Part shown: one piece after another, positions 42,472-51,393 of the stretch
How positions within the stretch are numbered: the first letter of the stretch is position 1
How the letters are laid out: each line of letters begins with the position of its first letter
Assembly: GCF_902806455.1 (NCBI RefSeq)
Contig: NZ_CADCWQ010000002.1
Span: forward strand, 62,001 to 126,000
Length of the DNA: 64,000 nt
Source of the DNA: Virgibacillus doumboii
Lineage (GTDB): Bacteria; Bacillota; Bacilli; Bacillales; Amphibacillaceae
Direction: 5' to 3'
Translations under genes and position numbers: made by a program
The notes under the pieces: generated by a model
Told to the model about the DNA's origin: nothing
Seen by the model: only the letters and a program-made list of their open reading frames with translations
Databases searched by the model: none

Positions 42472-42669
42472 TTATTCTTCAGCATTTTTTAGGACTTTTT
42501 TCATCTTCTTTGTAAAATCTTTACGTGGAATCATCACACTATGATTACATCCCATACATTTAATCCGGATATCCATCCCCATTCTGATGATTTTCCAGCG
42601 GTTTTCGCCGCAGGGATGCTGTTTTTTCATTTGAACAATATCATTTAATTCAAATTGTTTATCTGCCAT
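42472..42669 (-). CDS. yyzM: YyzM-like DUF951 protein
   Basis: A 65-aa protein from ATG 42669, one nucleotide after the mscS stop. A longer overlapping frame from 42918 is out of phase with mscS and has no support before this ATG. Motifs: FELNDIVQMKKQHPCGENRWKI, then GMDIRIKCMGCNHSVMIPRKDF, with two Cys in the CxGC-type arrangement and a first Cys in HPCG, suggesting a metal knuckle. DUF951 proteins are conserved beside ychF/mscS in Firmicutes; function unknown. Coupled to mscS and followed by a terminator. Confidence 0.92.
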   Translation of the reverse strand: MADKQFELNDIVQMKKQHPCGENRWKIIRMGMDIRIKCMGCNHSVMIPRKDFTKKMKKVLKNAEE

Positions 42670-42670
42670 T

Positions 42671-43585
42671 TTACTCGTCCCCTTTATGTTCCTGACCACG
42701 TTGTATTTCCAATGATGTTGGTTCCTGATGCCTGGAATACATGACAAGACGCGGTGCAGGTATTTGAATATCATGACTATAGAGAGCATCCTGAGCTTCC
42801 TTTCGGATAATGCGTGCTCCTGCCCACTGATATTCCGGCAGCGTTTCGGCAATAACCCGAATGACGTAATGGGATGTCTCCAATGTTTGAACACCGATAA
42901 TTTCCGGAACGTCAACAATTACTTCATATTTATCCGGCAGTGTTTTACTTACATCATCGATAATTTTCTCAGCTCTGTAAATATCACTTTCATATGGTAC
43001 ATTTACATCAACCACTGCCAGTCCATTATGAACGGAATAATTTGTTACCTGGGTTACATTTCCATTTGGCAGTACATGCTGTTCACCTGTCCAGCTTTTT
43101 ATTTTGGTTGTCCGCATGCCAATTTCCTCAACCGTTCCTTCAGCTCCAGAAGTTAGAATATAGTCGCCAACCGAAAACTGATCTTCAAATATAATGAAGA
43201 ATCCGGAAATAATGTCGCGGACAAGATTTTGCGCACCAAAGCCGATAGCCAGTCCGGCCACACCAGCACCTGCCAGCAGTGCACCGATTTCCAGTCCAAG
43301 TGCGCCATCAAGAATCATAATGATTGCAATGAAATAAACGGTATATTTCAATGTATTTTTGATCAGTTTTGTTAACGTGACCTCTCTTCTTTCTGTCATG
43401 CGAAATGGTCCGCTCGATCTGCTTTCAAAAATACGGTCAATAAGTTTATTTCCGATACGAACAACAATTAATGCAAGTATTGTAATGGCGATTATTTTCA
43501 GTATTGCCCCACCAATTGCAATCCAGAGTTCAGGGCCTGATAAGTAATCCCAGAATTCTTCCATTTTCTTATTGATAAAATCCAC
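42671..43585 (-). CDS. mscS: Small-conductance mechanosensitive channel (MscS family)
   Basis: A 304-aa protein starting at GTG 43585 (GGCGGAGG upstream). Three N-terminal hydrophobic helices; the pore-lining TM3 reads GALLAGAGVAGLAIGFGAQNLVRDIISGFFI. The cytosolic beta domain starts FSVGDYILTSGAEGTVEEIGMRTTKI, and a C-terminal vestibule domain follows. It opens under membrane tension during osmotic downshock. It lies in the conserved order ychF-yyzM-mscS, consistent with a salt-adapted Bacillaceae but not diagnostic of one. Confidence 0.93.
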   Translation of the reverse strand: MDFINKKMEEFWDYLSGPELWIAIGGAILKIIAITILALIVVRIGNKLIDRIFESRSSGPFRMTERREVTLTKLIKNTLKYTVYFIAIIMILDGALGLEIGALLAGAGVAGLAIGFGAQNLVRDIISGFFIIFEDQFSVGDYILTSGAEGTVEEIGMRTTKIKSWTGEQHVLPNGNVTQVTNYSVHNGLAVVDVNVPYESDIYRAEKIIDDVSKTLPDKYEVIVDVPEIIGVQTLETSHYVIRVIAETLPEYQWAGARIIRKEAQDALYSHDIQIPAPRLVMYSRHQEPTSLEIQRGQEHKGDE

Positions 43586-43661
43586 GTTATAACCTCCGCC
43601 CGACGTTCAGTATATAACTAGATTTTACAATAACCACTCATTCTTTTAAAGAAATGTGGAG

Positions 43662-44687
43662 TCACGTGCGTTTTTCTTCCATTTTATTCCAAATTGGATA
43701 TAATAGTAGTCTTGTTAATACATACAAGTTTAGTATCCCATATAATGGATATATGTAGGCTATTAAAGTAGAAAATCCTAACGTTGATAACGGAATCATT
43801 GCTGCCAGGATAATGATTACATAAAACCAAATTGGCATATTCCAAACACTTTGCAGCCTTGATACGATCCCCAATATGCCTGCTGCAGCTGTCGTAAAAA
43901 TCGCAAACCACAGTAGTACAGACATAAAGATCATCATACCAAACGGATAGTGTTTAAGGATTGCAAACAACGGAATCTCATACAGCAAAAGTTCATCAGC
44001 TATTTGAATCAGGCTGTTATTGTATATAAACGAAATGATACCAAGGATCAATCCACTTCCGATTGACGCGATCCATACCTCCTGTTTTGTCTTAACTTTG
44101 TTACCAATAGCTCCCAACACTGCAATCAGCGGTAAAATATTTAAAGCTGTAAATGAAAAAGCCGCAGTCCAATTACGCTGTTCCTGTAAATGGGAGAACA
44201 ATTCCAGCGACTGATCCCTGGTAAACAGGAGTAAAATATATAATAGACCGCCAAGTAAAAGTGGCAGGATCAGCTGATTCATTGCCAGCAGTCCACCAAT
44301 GTCTTTAATAAACAAAACAATTAACGCAATGGCTATAACCAATACTCCCCACCAATAAGAGAAATTAAAAGCTTGTCCGGTCGCACCGCTCCCCGCAATC
44401 ATCACAACAGTTGTCGTAAATAAGTATAAAAAAATCATGACATCATAAATTTTCGTTAGTTTGACTCCCACGATATCCTGAAGAACCGGTAAATAATCAC
44501 TTGATTTTTTTTCATGGCTTATTTTCATAATTACATTACAGCTAAGTGAAAAAAATAGCATAAATAACAAAATAGCAAGTCCACTTTCATGACCAAAAAA
44601 CTGCCATAACTCTCTTCCGGAAGCATAACCTGCACCAATTGTTGTACCAATTATTAAAAACATCCATTTCAGACCAGCTCTCCACAT
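43662..44687 (-). CDS. YkvI-like multispanning membrane transporter-like protein
   Basis: About 341 aa from ATG 44687 (TGGAGGAAATGC upstream). A longer frame extends through the opposite-strand yyaC gene and is an artefact. Ten hydrophobic helices are seen; helix 1 contains IIGTTIGAGYASGRELWQFF, a broken-helix motif like those of the LeuT-fold APC superfamily. This matches the YkvI family. A solute-transport role is inferred only from fold. Divergent from yyaC, sharing a 91-bp promoter region. Confidence 0.8.
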   Translation of the reverse strand: MWRAGLKWMFLIIGTTIGAGYASGRELWQFFGHESGLAILLFMLFFSLSCNVIMKISHEKKSSDYLPVLQDIVGVKLTKIYDVMIFLYLFTTTVVMIAGSGATGQAFNFSYWWGVLVIAIALIVLFIKDIGGLLAMNQLILPLLLGGLLYILLLFTRDQSLELFSHLQEQRNWTAAFSFTALNILPLIAVLGAIGNKVKTKQEVWIASIGSGLILGIISFIYNNSLIQIADELLLYEIPLFAILKHYPFGMMIFMSVLLWFAIFTTAAAGILGIVSRLQSVWNMPIWFYVIIILAAMIPLSTLGFSTLIAYIYPLYGILNLYVLTRLLLYPIWNKMEEKRT

Positions 44688-44778
44688 TGCATTTCCTCCA
44701 TTATTTTTTTTCTTATATACGTATAGATTGATAATTTTCTCCGTATACTTATACCAATATGTTTGTGGAGGATAAGCT

Positions 44779-45402
44779 ATGAATCTTATGAATCGTTTTG
44801 TTCCAAAAAATGAAAAAGTCCAAATGTTACATACCGATCCCAACCTGTTAAGTGTCATGAGTGAAAAAATAATATCCTGGTTTCCAAACGTACCTCGCGA
44901 ATACGCCGTTGTTTGTATTGGAACAGATCGTTCGACCGGTGATGCATTAGGCCCGCTCACGGGGACTTTTTTATCGGAAAAGCGACCAAAACACATCAGT
45001 GTGTATGGTACACTGGATGACCCGGTCCATGCGACCAACTTAAAAGAATACATCAAACTAATAAACGTACAGCATAAAAAACCGTATATCATTGCCGTTG
45101 ATGCCTCGTTAGGTAAAGCGACATCGGTTGGAAGCATTATTTCGGACATTGGTTCATTGAAGCCTGGTGCTGCTTTAAACAAAGAACTTCCTTCCATTGG
45201 CGATATTCATATTACCGGTGTTGTAAATATAAGCGGATTTATGGAGTATTCTATTTTGCAGAACACGAGGCTTTCTCAAGTGGTGGACATGGCTAAAAGT
45301 GTAGCAGCATTACTGGAGAAGGTCGATCACGGATTATCACATAGTCATCCATTTCCTGCAATTGTAGCTTCGAGGTATAGAAGCAAAAGCGTGGAACATT
45401 AA
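44779..45402 (+). CDS. yyaC: Spore protease-like protein YyaC
   Basis: A 207-aa protein. The DUF1256/YyaC domain has CIGTDRSTGDALGPLTGTFL near residue 55, VYGTLDDPVHATNL, and VDASLGKATSVGSI. It ends in IHITGVVNISGFMEYSILQNTRLS. The fold resembles the germination protease GPR and hydrogenase-maturation proteases, with conserved aspartates. In Bacillus it is made during sporulation. Gene context near spo0J-soj-noc matches B. subtilis. ATG 44779 with GTGGAGGATAAGC. Repeat E lies just downstream. Confidence 0.93.
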   Translation: MNLMNRFVPKNEKVQMLHTDPNLLSVMSEKIISWFPNVPREYAVVCIGTDRSTGDALGPLTGTFLSEKRPKHISVYGTLDDPVHATNLKEYIKLINVQHKKPYIIAVDASLGKATSVGSIISDIGSLKPGAALNKELPSIGDIHITGVVNISGFMEYSILQNTRLSQVVDMAKSVAALLEKVDHGLSHSHPFPAIVASRYRSKSVEH

Positions 45403-45412
45403 ATAGTATAAT

Positions 45413-45560
45413 AAAGAGGCTGGGACAAAAGTTTTTTATCAAGAGGAATATCCGAACATACTGGAAAAGATGCAAACAACCACCCCGGAAATACACTTCG
45501 CATTATCCATACATTGTTCATTTCTTATGCTAGACGTTTTTGGTATGTCCCAGCCTTTTT
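45413..45560 (+). repeat. Deletion derivative (E) of the structured repeat
   Basis: The left end AAAGAGGCTGGGACAAAAG and right end ATGTCCCAGCCTTTTT match the outer ends of copies A-C. The left arm is intact to CCCCGGAAATACACTTCGC, but then jumps directly to the distal part (TTATCCATACATTGTTC). The whole P2-P4 hairpin and the right basal arm are missing. It probably still acts as the yyaC terminator. The rest of the 45403-45804 gap shows only the inverted 39867-type segment and a fragment GCAGTTTATATCA. Confidence 0.85.
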
Positions 45561-45804
45561 GTCATAACGGCTCTTTTCGTAAATTTTGTTGCTTTTTAAT
45601 TCCAGCGGCGGACTAACACTCATATAAAATTTAACTTGCAGTTTATATCATTTTTATCAAAAACAACAATCTATACGAAAACAGCGTACTAAAAAGAAAC
45701 AATCCCTTATAAAATTTGGGACACTTCTTTTCAGGGCCTCCCCTGCTAGTGGTACGATCTGATAGTAATTTTATATTGAATCTGATACATAGTCAGCGAA
45801 TTCT

Positions 45805-46509
45805 TTAAAATTGTAAATAGATGTAATAGACAATGCCAACTGTCAGAATTGAAGGCAATAAATTACCAACCCGTATTTGTATTAATTTTAATAGATTTAA
45901 ACCGATTGCTACAATAAGCAGTCCACCTACTGCTGTCAATTCTGTAATCAATCCGTTTAAAAAGGTTTCCGGCAGCCACTTTTCAATTTGGGTTGCCAAT
46001 AAAGCTATCGAGCCCTGATAAAGAATTACTGGAATAACAGAAAATATGACACCGAATCCTAACGTAGTAGTTAAAACCAGTGCAACAAAACCGTCAATAA
46101 CTCCTTTTGTAATAAGAACCTCATGGTCACCCCGAAGCCCGCTGTCCAAAGCACCAATTACGGATAATGCTCCAATCACAAAAATTAATGAGGCTGTTAT
46201 AAATCCCTGTGCAACACTAATATTGTCATTCGTTGTCGCAAATCGCCTTCCAATCCAATTTCCGAGTCGATTCAACCATTCTTCCAATTGAATGAATTCT
46301 CCTATTAAAGCACCTGTCAGTAAACTTAATAGAACAACAATAATAGATTCAGTTGAAAAGGCCATTTGCATTCCTATTAAAATAACAGCAAGTCCGATTC
46401 CGTGCATAACGGTTTCTTTATATTTTTCCGGTATTTTTGTAAAAAACAAACCTATTAAACTGCCAGCAATGATACACGCTCCGTTAACCAGTGTTCCGTA
46501 TAACGCCAT
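45805..46509 (-). CDS. DUF554-family membrane protein
   Basis: A 234-aa membrane protein with six to seven hydrophobic segments. Motifs typical of DUF554 (YdfK-like): GTLVNGACIIAGSLIGLFFTKIPE at the start, MHGIGLAVILIGMQMAF, ALIGEFIQLEEWLNRLGNWI, and ALDSGLRGDHEVLITKGVIDGFVAL. A transporter role has been suggested for the family, without proof. It lies 23 bp downstream of the desulfurase-like gene in the same orientation, so the two are probably co-transcribed. Confidence 0.88.
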   Translation of the reverse strand: MALYGTLVNGACIIAGSLIGLFFTKIPEKYKETVMHGIGLAVILIGMQMAFSTESIIVVLLSLLTGALIGEFIQLEEWLNRLGNWIGRRFATTNDNISVAQGFITASLIFVIGALSVIGALDSGLRGDHEVLITKGVIDGFVALVLTTTLGFGVIFSVIPVILYQGSIALLATQIEKWLPETFLNGLITELTAVGGLLIVAIGLNLLKLIQIRVGNLLPSILTVGIVYYIYLQF

Positions 46510-46532
46510 AGCTACATCTCCATCTGTCTGTA

Positions 46533-47687
46533 TTAAATCATGTTATATGATTCCACTATCTCCTTTATTGCCTGAACGAAACTATCAATTTCTTTTTCTG
46601 TATTATACATGCTAAGGCTCGCTCTGACTACACCCTGTTCGATTGTGTACATTGTTTCATGTGTAAGCGGACTGCAATGTATACCAGAACGAACTGCTAT
46701 CTGATAATGGGAATCAAGAATCATTGCAATTTCCTGTGAAGGTATTTCAAGTACATTAAAAGCAACAATGGGCATCCGGTCAACACATTCATCAGGTCCA
46801 TAACAAGTAACACCATTTATATTTTTCAGTTCTTTTAATAGTTTTTTTGTTAAAATTGTTTCACGTGGAACATTCTCATTTTCTCTTGTCTCATATACTG
46901 ATAGAGCAGCATTTAACCCAGCTATTCCAGGTGTATTTAATGTTCCGCTTTCCAGTTTCTCAGGCCATTGTGATGGCTGGGAAGGATTTTCAGAAAAAGT
47001 ACCTGTCCCTCCATGCTGTATTGGTGAAAGATCAATAGCTCCTTCAACCAGTAACATTCCAGTGCCCTGTGGACCTAATAATCCTTTGTGTCCCGGAAAT
47101 GCCATCATATCAATTCCAAGCTCTTTCATATTGATTGGTATATGCCCGGCCGTTTGTGAAGCATCTACGAGAACAAGGACATTATTTTGCTTTGCAATAG
47201 CACTAACCTCTTTAACAGGTATAAGTGAACCGGTGACATTTGAAGCGTGTGTCATGGCAATTAATCTTGTGCTTGGTTTAATAGATTTTTCAACACCATC
47301 CAAAAACTCCTCATTTTTGTCTTTCCATTCAATGTATGAAACATCTACATTATACGTATTCTTTATATTTTCAAGTGGTCTTCGGATGGAATTATGTTCA
47401 AATGATGTAGAAATAATATGATCGCCTTCATTCCAATTCATTCCTTTAATTGCCTGATTTAAAGCAGCCGTTGCATTATTAAAGAATACAGCTTTTCTTG
47501 GATTACTGCATCCAAATATACGTGCAGCCCTCTCTCTTGTCTCCCGAATAATCAATTCAGCTTGTCTTGCCAGCAGGTGGCTGCCCCTGCCTGGATTTGC
47601 ACCTACTTCGTTAAGTGCATATATCATTGCCTCCCCTACTTCAGGGGGTTTTGGAAATGAAGATGCGGCCTGATCAAAATATATCAT
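46533..47687 (-). CDS. Cysteine desulfurase-family PLP aminotransferase (class V)
   Basis: A 384-aa protein. It opens IYFDQAASSFPKPPEV; the PLP-binding lysine is in AFPGHKGLLGPQGTG (about residue 200), with the coenzyme-contacting region LVLVDASQTAGHIPI before it. A catalytic cysteine is in RSGIHCSPL (about residue 336), as in group II SufS/Csd enzymes. It may release sulfur from cysteine, but there is no adjacent iron-sulfur scaffold gene, so the real substrate is open. An exact-consensus parS site (46857-46872) is embedded in its coding sequence. Confidence 0.88.
   Translation of the reverse strand: MIYFDQAASSFPKPPEVGEAMIYALNEVGANPGRGSHLLARQAELIIRETRERAARIFGCSNPRKAVFFNNATAALNQAIKGMNWNEGDHIISTSFEHNSIRRPLENIKNTYNVDVSYIEWKDKNEEFLDGVEKSIKPSTRLIAMTHASNVTGSLIPVKEVSAIAKQNNVLVLVDASQTAGHIPINMKELGIDMMAFPGHKGLLGPQGTGMLLVEGAIDLSPIQHGGTGTFSENPSQPSQWPEKLESGTLNTPGIAGLNAALSVYETRENENVPRETILTKKLLKELKNINGVTCYGPDECVDRMPIVAFNVLEIPSQEIAMILDSHYQIAVRSGIHCSPLTHETMYTIEQGVVRASLSMYNTEKEIDSFVQAIKEIVESYNMI
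46857..46872. promoter_or_regulatory. parS site inside the desulfurase-like gene
   Basis: TGTTTCACGTGGAACA; its reverse complement TGTTCCACGTGAAACA fits the Bacillus consensus TGTTNCACGTGAAACA at all positions. Located 0.9 kb downstream of spo0J. Confidence 0.88.
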
Positions 47688-47724
47688 GAATTTACCACTC
47701 CATTTCAGAATGTAGAATGAGAAT

Positions 47725-47768
47725 AAAAAAAGACTGACGCTGGAAATTCAATCAAACTAGTCAGTCTT
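47725..47768 (-). terminator. Terminator after spo0J
   Basis: Arms AAGACTGAC and GTCAGTCTT bracket a loop of about 25 nt and are followed on the minus strand by TTTTTTATTC. Confidence 0.75.
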
Positions 47769-47778
47769 GTACTATTTA

Positions 47779-48615
47779 TTACTTGTCAATTGTTTCCAAA
47801 ATACGCTGTAAATCATCATTTGAGTAAAACTCAATTTCAATTTTTCCTTTTCGCTTACCCTGGTTTATCGTAACTGCTGTGCCAAGACGGTCGCGTAATA
47901 TCGACTCTCTTTCTTGCAGGAAAATATCCTTCTTCGGCTTTTCTTTTTTCTTAATTGCTTTATCATTCATCTTAACGATCAACTGTTCAACCTGTCGTAC
48001 ATTTAATTTTTCTTTTCGAATTTTGTTCACTAAGGGCAGTACTTTTTCTTTATCTTTTACACCTAGTAAGGCACGTCCATGCCCCATGGAAAGTTCACCG
48101 TTATTTATATTAGCGACAACCTGCTCCGGTAAGGAAAGTAAGCGAACAATATTAGCAATATGCGATCTGCTCTTTCCCAGTCGTTTGGACAATTCATCTT
48201 GAGTTATTCCCAATTCATTCATTAAATTGGAATATGCATGTGCCTCTTCAATCGGTGTCAGATCCTCACGCTGCAGATTCTCCAGCAAAGCAACTTCCAT
48301 CATTTTTTCATCAGTTAATTCTTTAACAATGGCAGGAATGCTTTCCAGTGCAGCTTCTTTTGCGGCGCGGAAACGACGTTCTCCAACTACGATTTCATAC
48401 CCTTTGATGCTCTTACGGACAATTAACGGCTGAATGATACCATATTCCAGTATGGAATCCTTCAATTCTTCTATAGCGTCTGCATGAAACGTTTTTCTTG
48501 GTTGATAGGGATTCGGCCGACATTCATTAACAGGTATCTCCTGTATAGTATCATCATCTTTCTCTTCTATATCCGGAAAAAAAGCATTAATACCTTTACC
48601 TAACCCTCTCGCCAT
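47779..48615 (-). CDS. spo0J: Chromosome-partitioning CTPase ParB/Spo0J
   Basis: A 278-aa protein. N-terminal domain with IPVNECRPNPYQPRK, VVGERRFRAAKEA (the CTP-binding GxRRxxA box, about residue 80), then the parS-binding helix-turn-helix LGITQDELSKRLGKSRSHIANIVRLLSLPE and a C-terminal dimer domain. Loaded at parS sites, it slides as a CTP clamp, recruits SMC, and links segregation with sporulation. Its start overlaps soj by 20 nt (48596-48615). Candidate parS sites in this window are at 46857 and 50510. Confidence 0.96.
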   Translation of the reverse strand: MARGLGKGINAFFPDIEEKDDDTIQEIPVNECRPNPYQPRKTFHADAIEELKDSILEYGIIQPLIVRKSIKGYEIVVGERRFRAAKEAALESIPAIVKELTDEKMMEVALLENLQREDLTPIEEAHAYSNLMNELGITQDELSKRLGKSRSHIANIVRLLSLPEQVVANINNGELSMGHGRALLGVKDKEKVLPLVNKIRKEKLNVRQVEQLIVKMNDKAIKKKEKPKKDIFLQERESILRDRLGTAVTINQGKRKGKIEIEFYSNDDLQRILETIDK

Positions 48616-49369
48616 TACTAATCACTTCCTTCGCTAATTCGAGATATACCTCGGCCCCTCTTGACTTGGGATCATACGTAATAATTGGTTCTCCATGGCT
48701 GGGAGCTTCACCTAAGCGCACATTTCTGGGAATGACTGAATTATATACTTTATCCTGGAAATATTTTTTCACTTCTTCAATTACTTGAATACCAAGGTTC
48801 GTACGAGCATCAAGCATTGTAAGTAAAACTCCTTCAATCATTAGTTGTTTGTTCAGGTGTTTTTGTACCAGACGAATGGTATTCAACAACTGGCTTAATC
48901 CTTCCAATGCATAGTATTCGCATTGTACCGGTATTAAGACAGTATCCGCGGAAGTTAGTGCATTGATTGTAAGTAATCCTAATGAAGGTGGACAATCGAT
49001 AATGATATAATCATACGCTTCTTTAAGATTTTCCAATGCTTTCTTCAAACGTATTTCACGTGAAATAGTAGGAACTAATTCAATTTCAGCTCCGGAAAGT
49101 TGAATTGTGGCAGGTATTATGTCTAAATTTTTAACCTGTGTAGGTACACAAACCTTTTCTGCAGGCAAGTCCTCTACTAAAACATTATAAATACATTGAT
49201 CCATATCGGCTTTATTAATGCCAACTCCACTGGTAGCATTACCCTGGGGATCAATATCCACTACTAGAACTTTATTTTGCAAATGTGCAAGGCCTGCACT
49301 TAAGTTTACCGCTGATGTTGTTTTTCCTACGCCACCCTTTTGATTTGCAATGGCAATTATTTTTCCCAT
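48596..49369 (-). CDS. soj: Chromosome-partitioning ATPase ParA/Soj
   Basis: A 257-aa protein. Deviant Walker A IANQKGGVGKTTSAVNLSA (residues 6-24) with the signature lysine, Walker A' VDIDPQGNATSG, and Walker B DYIIIDCPPSLGLLT. The ATP-bound dimer binds DNA; with Spo0J it helps position origins and regulates DnaA activity. Contains a perfect internal palindrome TATTTCACGTGAAATA (49054-49069) that resembles parS. Operon with spo0J. ATG 49369. Confidence 0.96.
   Translation of the reverse strand: MGKIIAIANQKGGVGKTTSAVNLSAGLAHLQNKVLVVDIDPQGNATSGVGINKADMDQCIYNVLVEDLPAEKVCVPTQVKNLDIIPATIQLSGAEIELVPTISREIRLKKALENLKEAYDYIIIDCPPSLGLLTINALTSADTVLIPVQCEYYALEGLSQLLNTIRLVQKHLNKQLMIEGVLLTMLDARTNLGIQVIEEVKKYFQDKVYNSVIPRNVRLGEAPSHGEPIITYDPKSRGAEVYLELAKEVISNGERVR
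49054..49069. promoter_or_regulatory. parS-like perfect palindrome inside soj
   Basis: TATTTCACGTGAAATA keeps the CACGTG core and is perfectly symmetric, but changes the outer G/C pair of parS to A/T on both sides. It lies between the two consensus parS sites. Confidence 0.45.
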
Positions 49370-49596
49370 GCTGTCACCTACCTAAACTCTATACTTATTA
49401 TTCTATCATTTTTTTAAACAAAAGACTTATTAAAAATACCTTTTGTAAGAAAAATTTAATTTTATATTTATTATTTTCGTTGAAAGACCTTGCAGCAACC
49501 AGACCGAATTAAAAACCACTCACCTTATTCCTCAAAGATGAATGGTTATTATTTTGCATTGTTATTAATTATATGATTTTAGGATAAAAGCATTGT

Positions 49597-50460
49597 TTAC
49601 TTCTTTTTAGGAATTTTTATAGTAATTTGGTAATAATCTTCCTGGTCTTCTTCGTCTGTTTCAACGTCAATTCCTGTGTCGGATACCATATTCAATGATT
49701 GGCGAATCGTATTCATAGCGATTCTTATATCTTTATTGACACCTTTTAACTTAGGGCGTTTTTTCTTAGCCGGTTTTTCATTTGGCTTATCCAATTTAGC
49801 GATATATTCTTCCGTCTGTTTTACATTAAAATGGTTATCAAGTATTGCCTGCAATACTACTATTTGTGTTTCCGGCTCATTAAGTTTTGTCAGTGCCCGC
49901 GCATGGCGTTCCGTAATTGATTTATCAAGGATTGCCTGTTGCACTTCTTTTGGCAGCTTTAACAACCGCAACTTGTTAGCGATGGTTGATTGGTTTTTTC
50001 CAAGCCTTTGTGCTAACGCTTCCTGGGTTAATGAATGCAACTCCAACAAACTTGAATATGCATTTGCTTCCTCGATCACTGTTAATTCTTCACGTTGAAG
50101 GTTTTCTATCAATGCAACTGATGCCGTTTCAGCATCATTCATTCCTCGAATGATTACGGGGATGTTTTCCCAGTCCAATAACTGAACAGCACGCCACCTT
50201 CGTTCACCTGCAATAATTTCATAGTTTGCTTCGTCATCAAGCTTCCTTACTACTATCGGCTGAATCATTCCATGCGTATGTATTGTTTGAGCAAGCTCTT
50301 TGATTTTCTCTTCATTAAATATAGTTCTTGGCTGGAATCTATTAGGCTCAACTCTATTAACTGGAAGTTGTACTACTTCATTTGGATCAAAAGATTCTGA
50401 TTCTGATTTTGAATCTGCTTTTTCCCCCGTACCAAAAATACGATTAAAAGCACTTACCAT
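49597..50460 (-). CDS. noc: Nucleoid occlusion protein Noc
   Basis: About 287 aa from ATG 50460 (AAAGGTGG 8 nt upstream; an ATG at 50496 is rejected). The ParB-like N-domain has [14 protein letters not shown] and [13 protein letters not shown]; the helix-turn-helix is [27 protein letters not shown]. The N-terminal [13 protein letters not shown] is the membrane-targeting amphipathic helix expected for Noc rather than Spo0J. It binds Noc sites, spreads, and blocks FtsZ assembly over the chromosome. Upstream lies a parS site (50510). Noc sites are found at 36384 and 38171. Confidence 0.93.
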   Translation of the reverse strand: MVSAFNRIFGTGEKADSKSESESFDPNEVVQLPVNRVEPNRFQPRTIFNEEKIKELAQTIHTHGMIQPIVVRKLDDEANYEIIAGERRWRAVQLLDWENIPVIIRGMNDAETASVALIENLQREELTVIEEANAYSSLLELHSLTQEALAQRLGKNQSTIANKLRLLKLPKEVQQAILDKSITERHARALTKLNEPETQIVVLQAILDNHFNVKQTEEYIAKLDKPNEKPAKKKRPKLKGVNKDIRIAMNTIRQSLNMVSDTGIDVETDEEDQEDYYQITIKIPKKK

Positions 50461-50509
50461 TACTACACCACCTTTTATATAAAGTGTATCAGCCATAACA
50501 AATTAAAAA

Positions 50510-50525
50510 TGTTTCACGTGGAACA
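50510..50525. promoter_or_regulatory. parS site upstream of noc
   Basis: TGTTTCACGTGGAACA, identical to the site at 46857, and fitting the ParB consensus in reverse complement. In the noc-rsmG intergenic region, 50 bp upstream of the noc start. Confidence 0.88.
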
Positions 50526-50654
50526 TTTTTAAAACTAAACTATTAATCAATTAAATAGAGCAGCAAAGCACCCTGAATTCTCTTCTAGTCTATTTTATCA
50601 TATATATACTTGAAAAAGAATTAATAGCAAGGATATTTATATGAAAATCACGTC

Positions 50655-51371
50655 TTAACTTAGTGGAGCTTTATTTGGAATACCAGGCTTTCGTGGATAC
50701 TTTTTTGGTGTTTTCCGTTTCTTATCAAAAATGAAAATAGTCCGTTCACTTTCTTCTACCGGTAAATTAAATGTATGTACTTGATTTATTTCCCCACCAA
50801 GTAATTCTATAGCAGATTTAGCATCGGCTATTTCTTCATCCAGTTGACTGCCCTTCATTGCTATGAATGTTCCATTTTTATTGGTTAATGGTAAACAAAG
50901 CTCACTTAAAACAGACATGCGGGCAACTGCTCTTGCCGTAACAACATCAAACACTTCCCTGAATTTACTGTTTTTACCAAAATTCTCTGCCCGGTCATGA
51001 TAAAAAGCAACGTTTGTTAAATCAAGTTGTGCTGCCAGCTGGTTTAGGAAATTAATCCGCTTACGCAGTGAATCAACTATCGTAACTTTGAGGTCCGGGA
51101 AACATATTTTGAGTGGGATGCTGGGGAAACCTGCCCCGGCACCCACATCACAAATATGCAGATCCCTGTTGAAATCATAGTAGAAAGCTGCAGAAATTGA
51201 ATCATAAAAATGTTTCAAATATACATCCTTTTGATCCGTTAATGCAGTGAGATTTATTTTTTCATTCCATTCAACCAGGGTTTTATAATACATATCAAAT
51301 TGTTCCATCTGTCTATCATTCAGGTCAATACCCTTTTCCCGTAATGCCGCTGCGAACTGTTCCGGGTTCAT
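50655..51371 (-). CDS. rsmG: 16S rRNA (guanine527-N7)-methyltransferase RsmG
   Basis: A 238-aa protein of normal length. The SAM site is [17 protein letters not shown] near residue 70; [24 protein letters not shown] and [20 protein letters not shown] follow. It methylates G527 in 16S rRNA; loss gives low-level streptomycin resistance in other bacteria. Ends in a basic tail ([12 protein letters not shown]). Follows mnmG by 22 bp in the same orientation: operon mnmE-mnmG-rsmG(-noc). Confidence 0.96.
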   Translation of the reverse strand: MNPEQFAAALREKGIDLNDRQMEQFDMYYKTLVEWNEKINLTALTDQKDVYLKHFYDSISAAFYYDFNRDLHICDVGAGAGFPSIPLKICFPDLKVTIVDSLRKRINFLNQLAAQLDLTNVAFYHDRAENFGKNSKFREVFDVVTARAVARMSVLSELCLPLTNKNGTFIAMKGSQLDEEIADAKSAIELLGGEINQVHTFNLPVEESERTIFIFDKKRKTPKKYPRKPGIPNKAPLS

Positions 51372-51393
51372 ATATACAGCACCTCACACTCGA

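Noticed and set aside
42670..42918. N-terminal extension of yyzM to 148 aa
   Set aside because: It overlaps mscS out of frame; the DUF951 family begins at ATG 42669.
44688..45197. N-terminal extension of the YkvI-like gene to 511 aa
   Set aside because: The extension runs antisense through yyaC; ATG 44687 has a strong ribosome site and starts the membrane protein proper.
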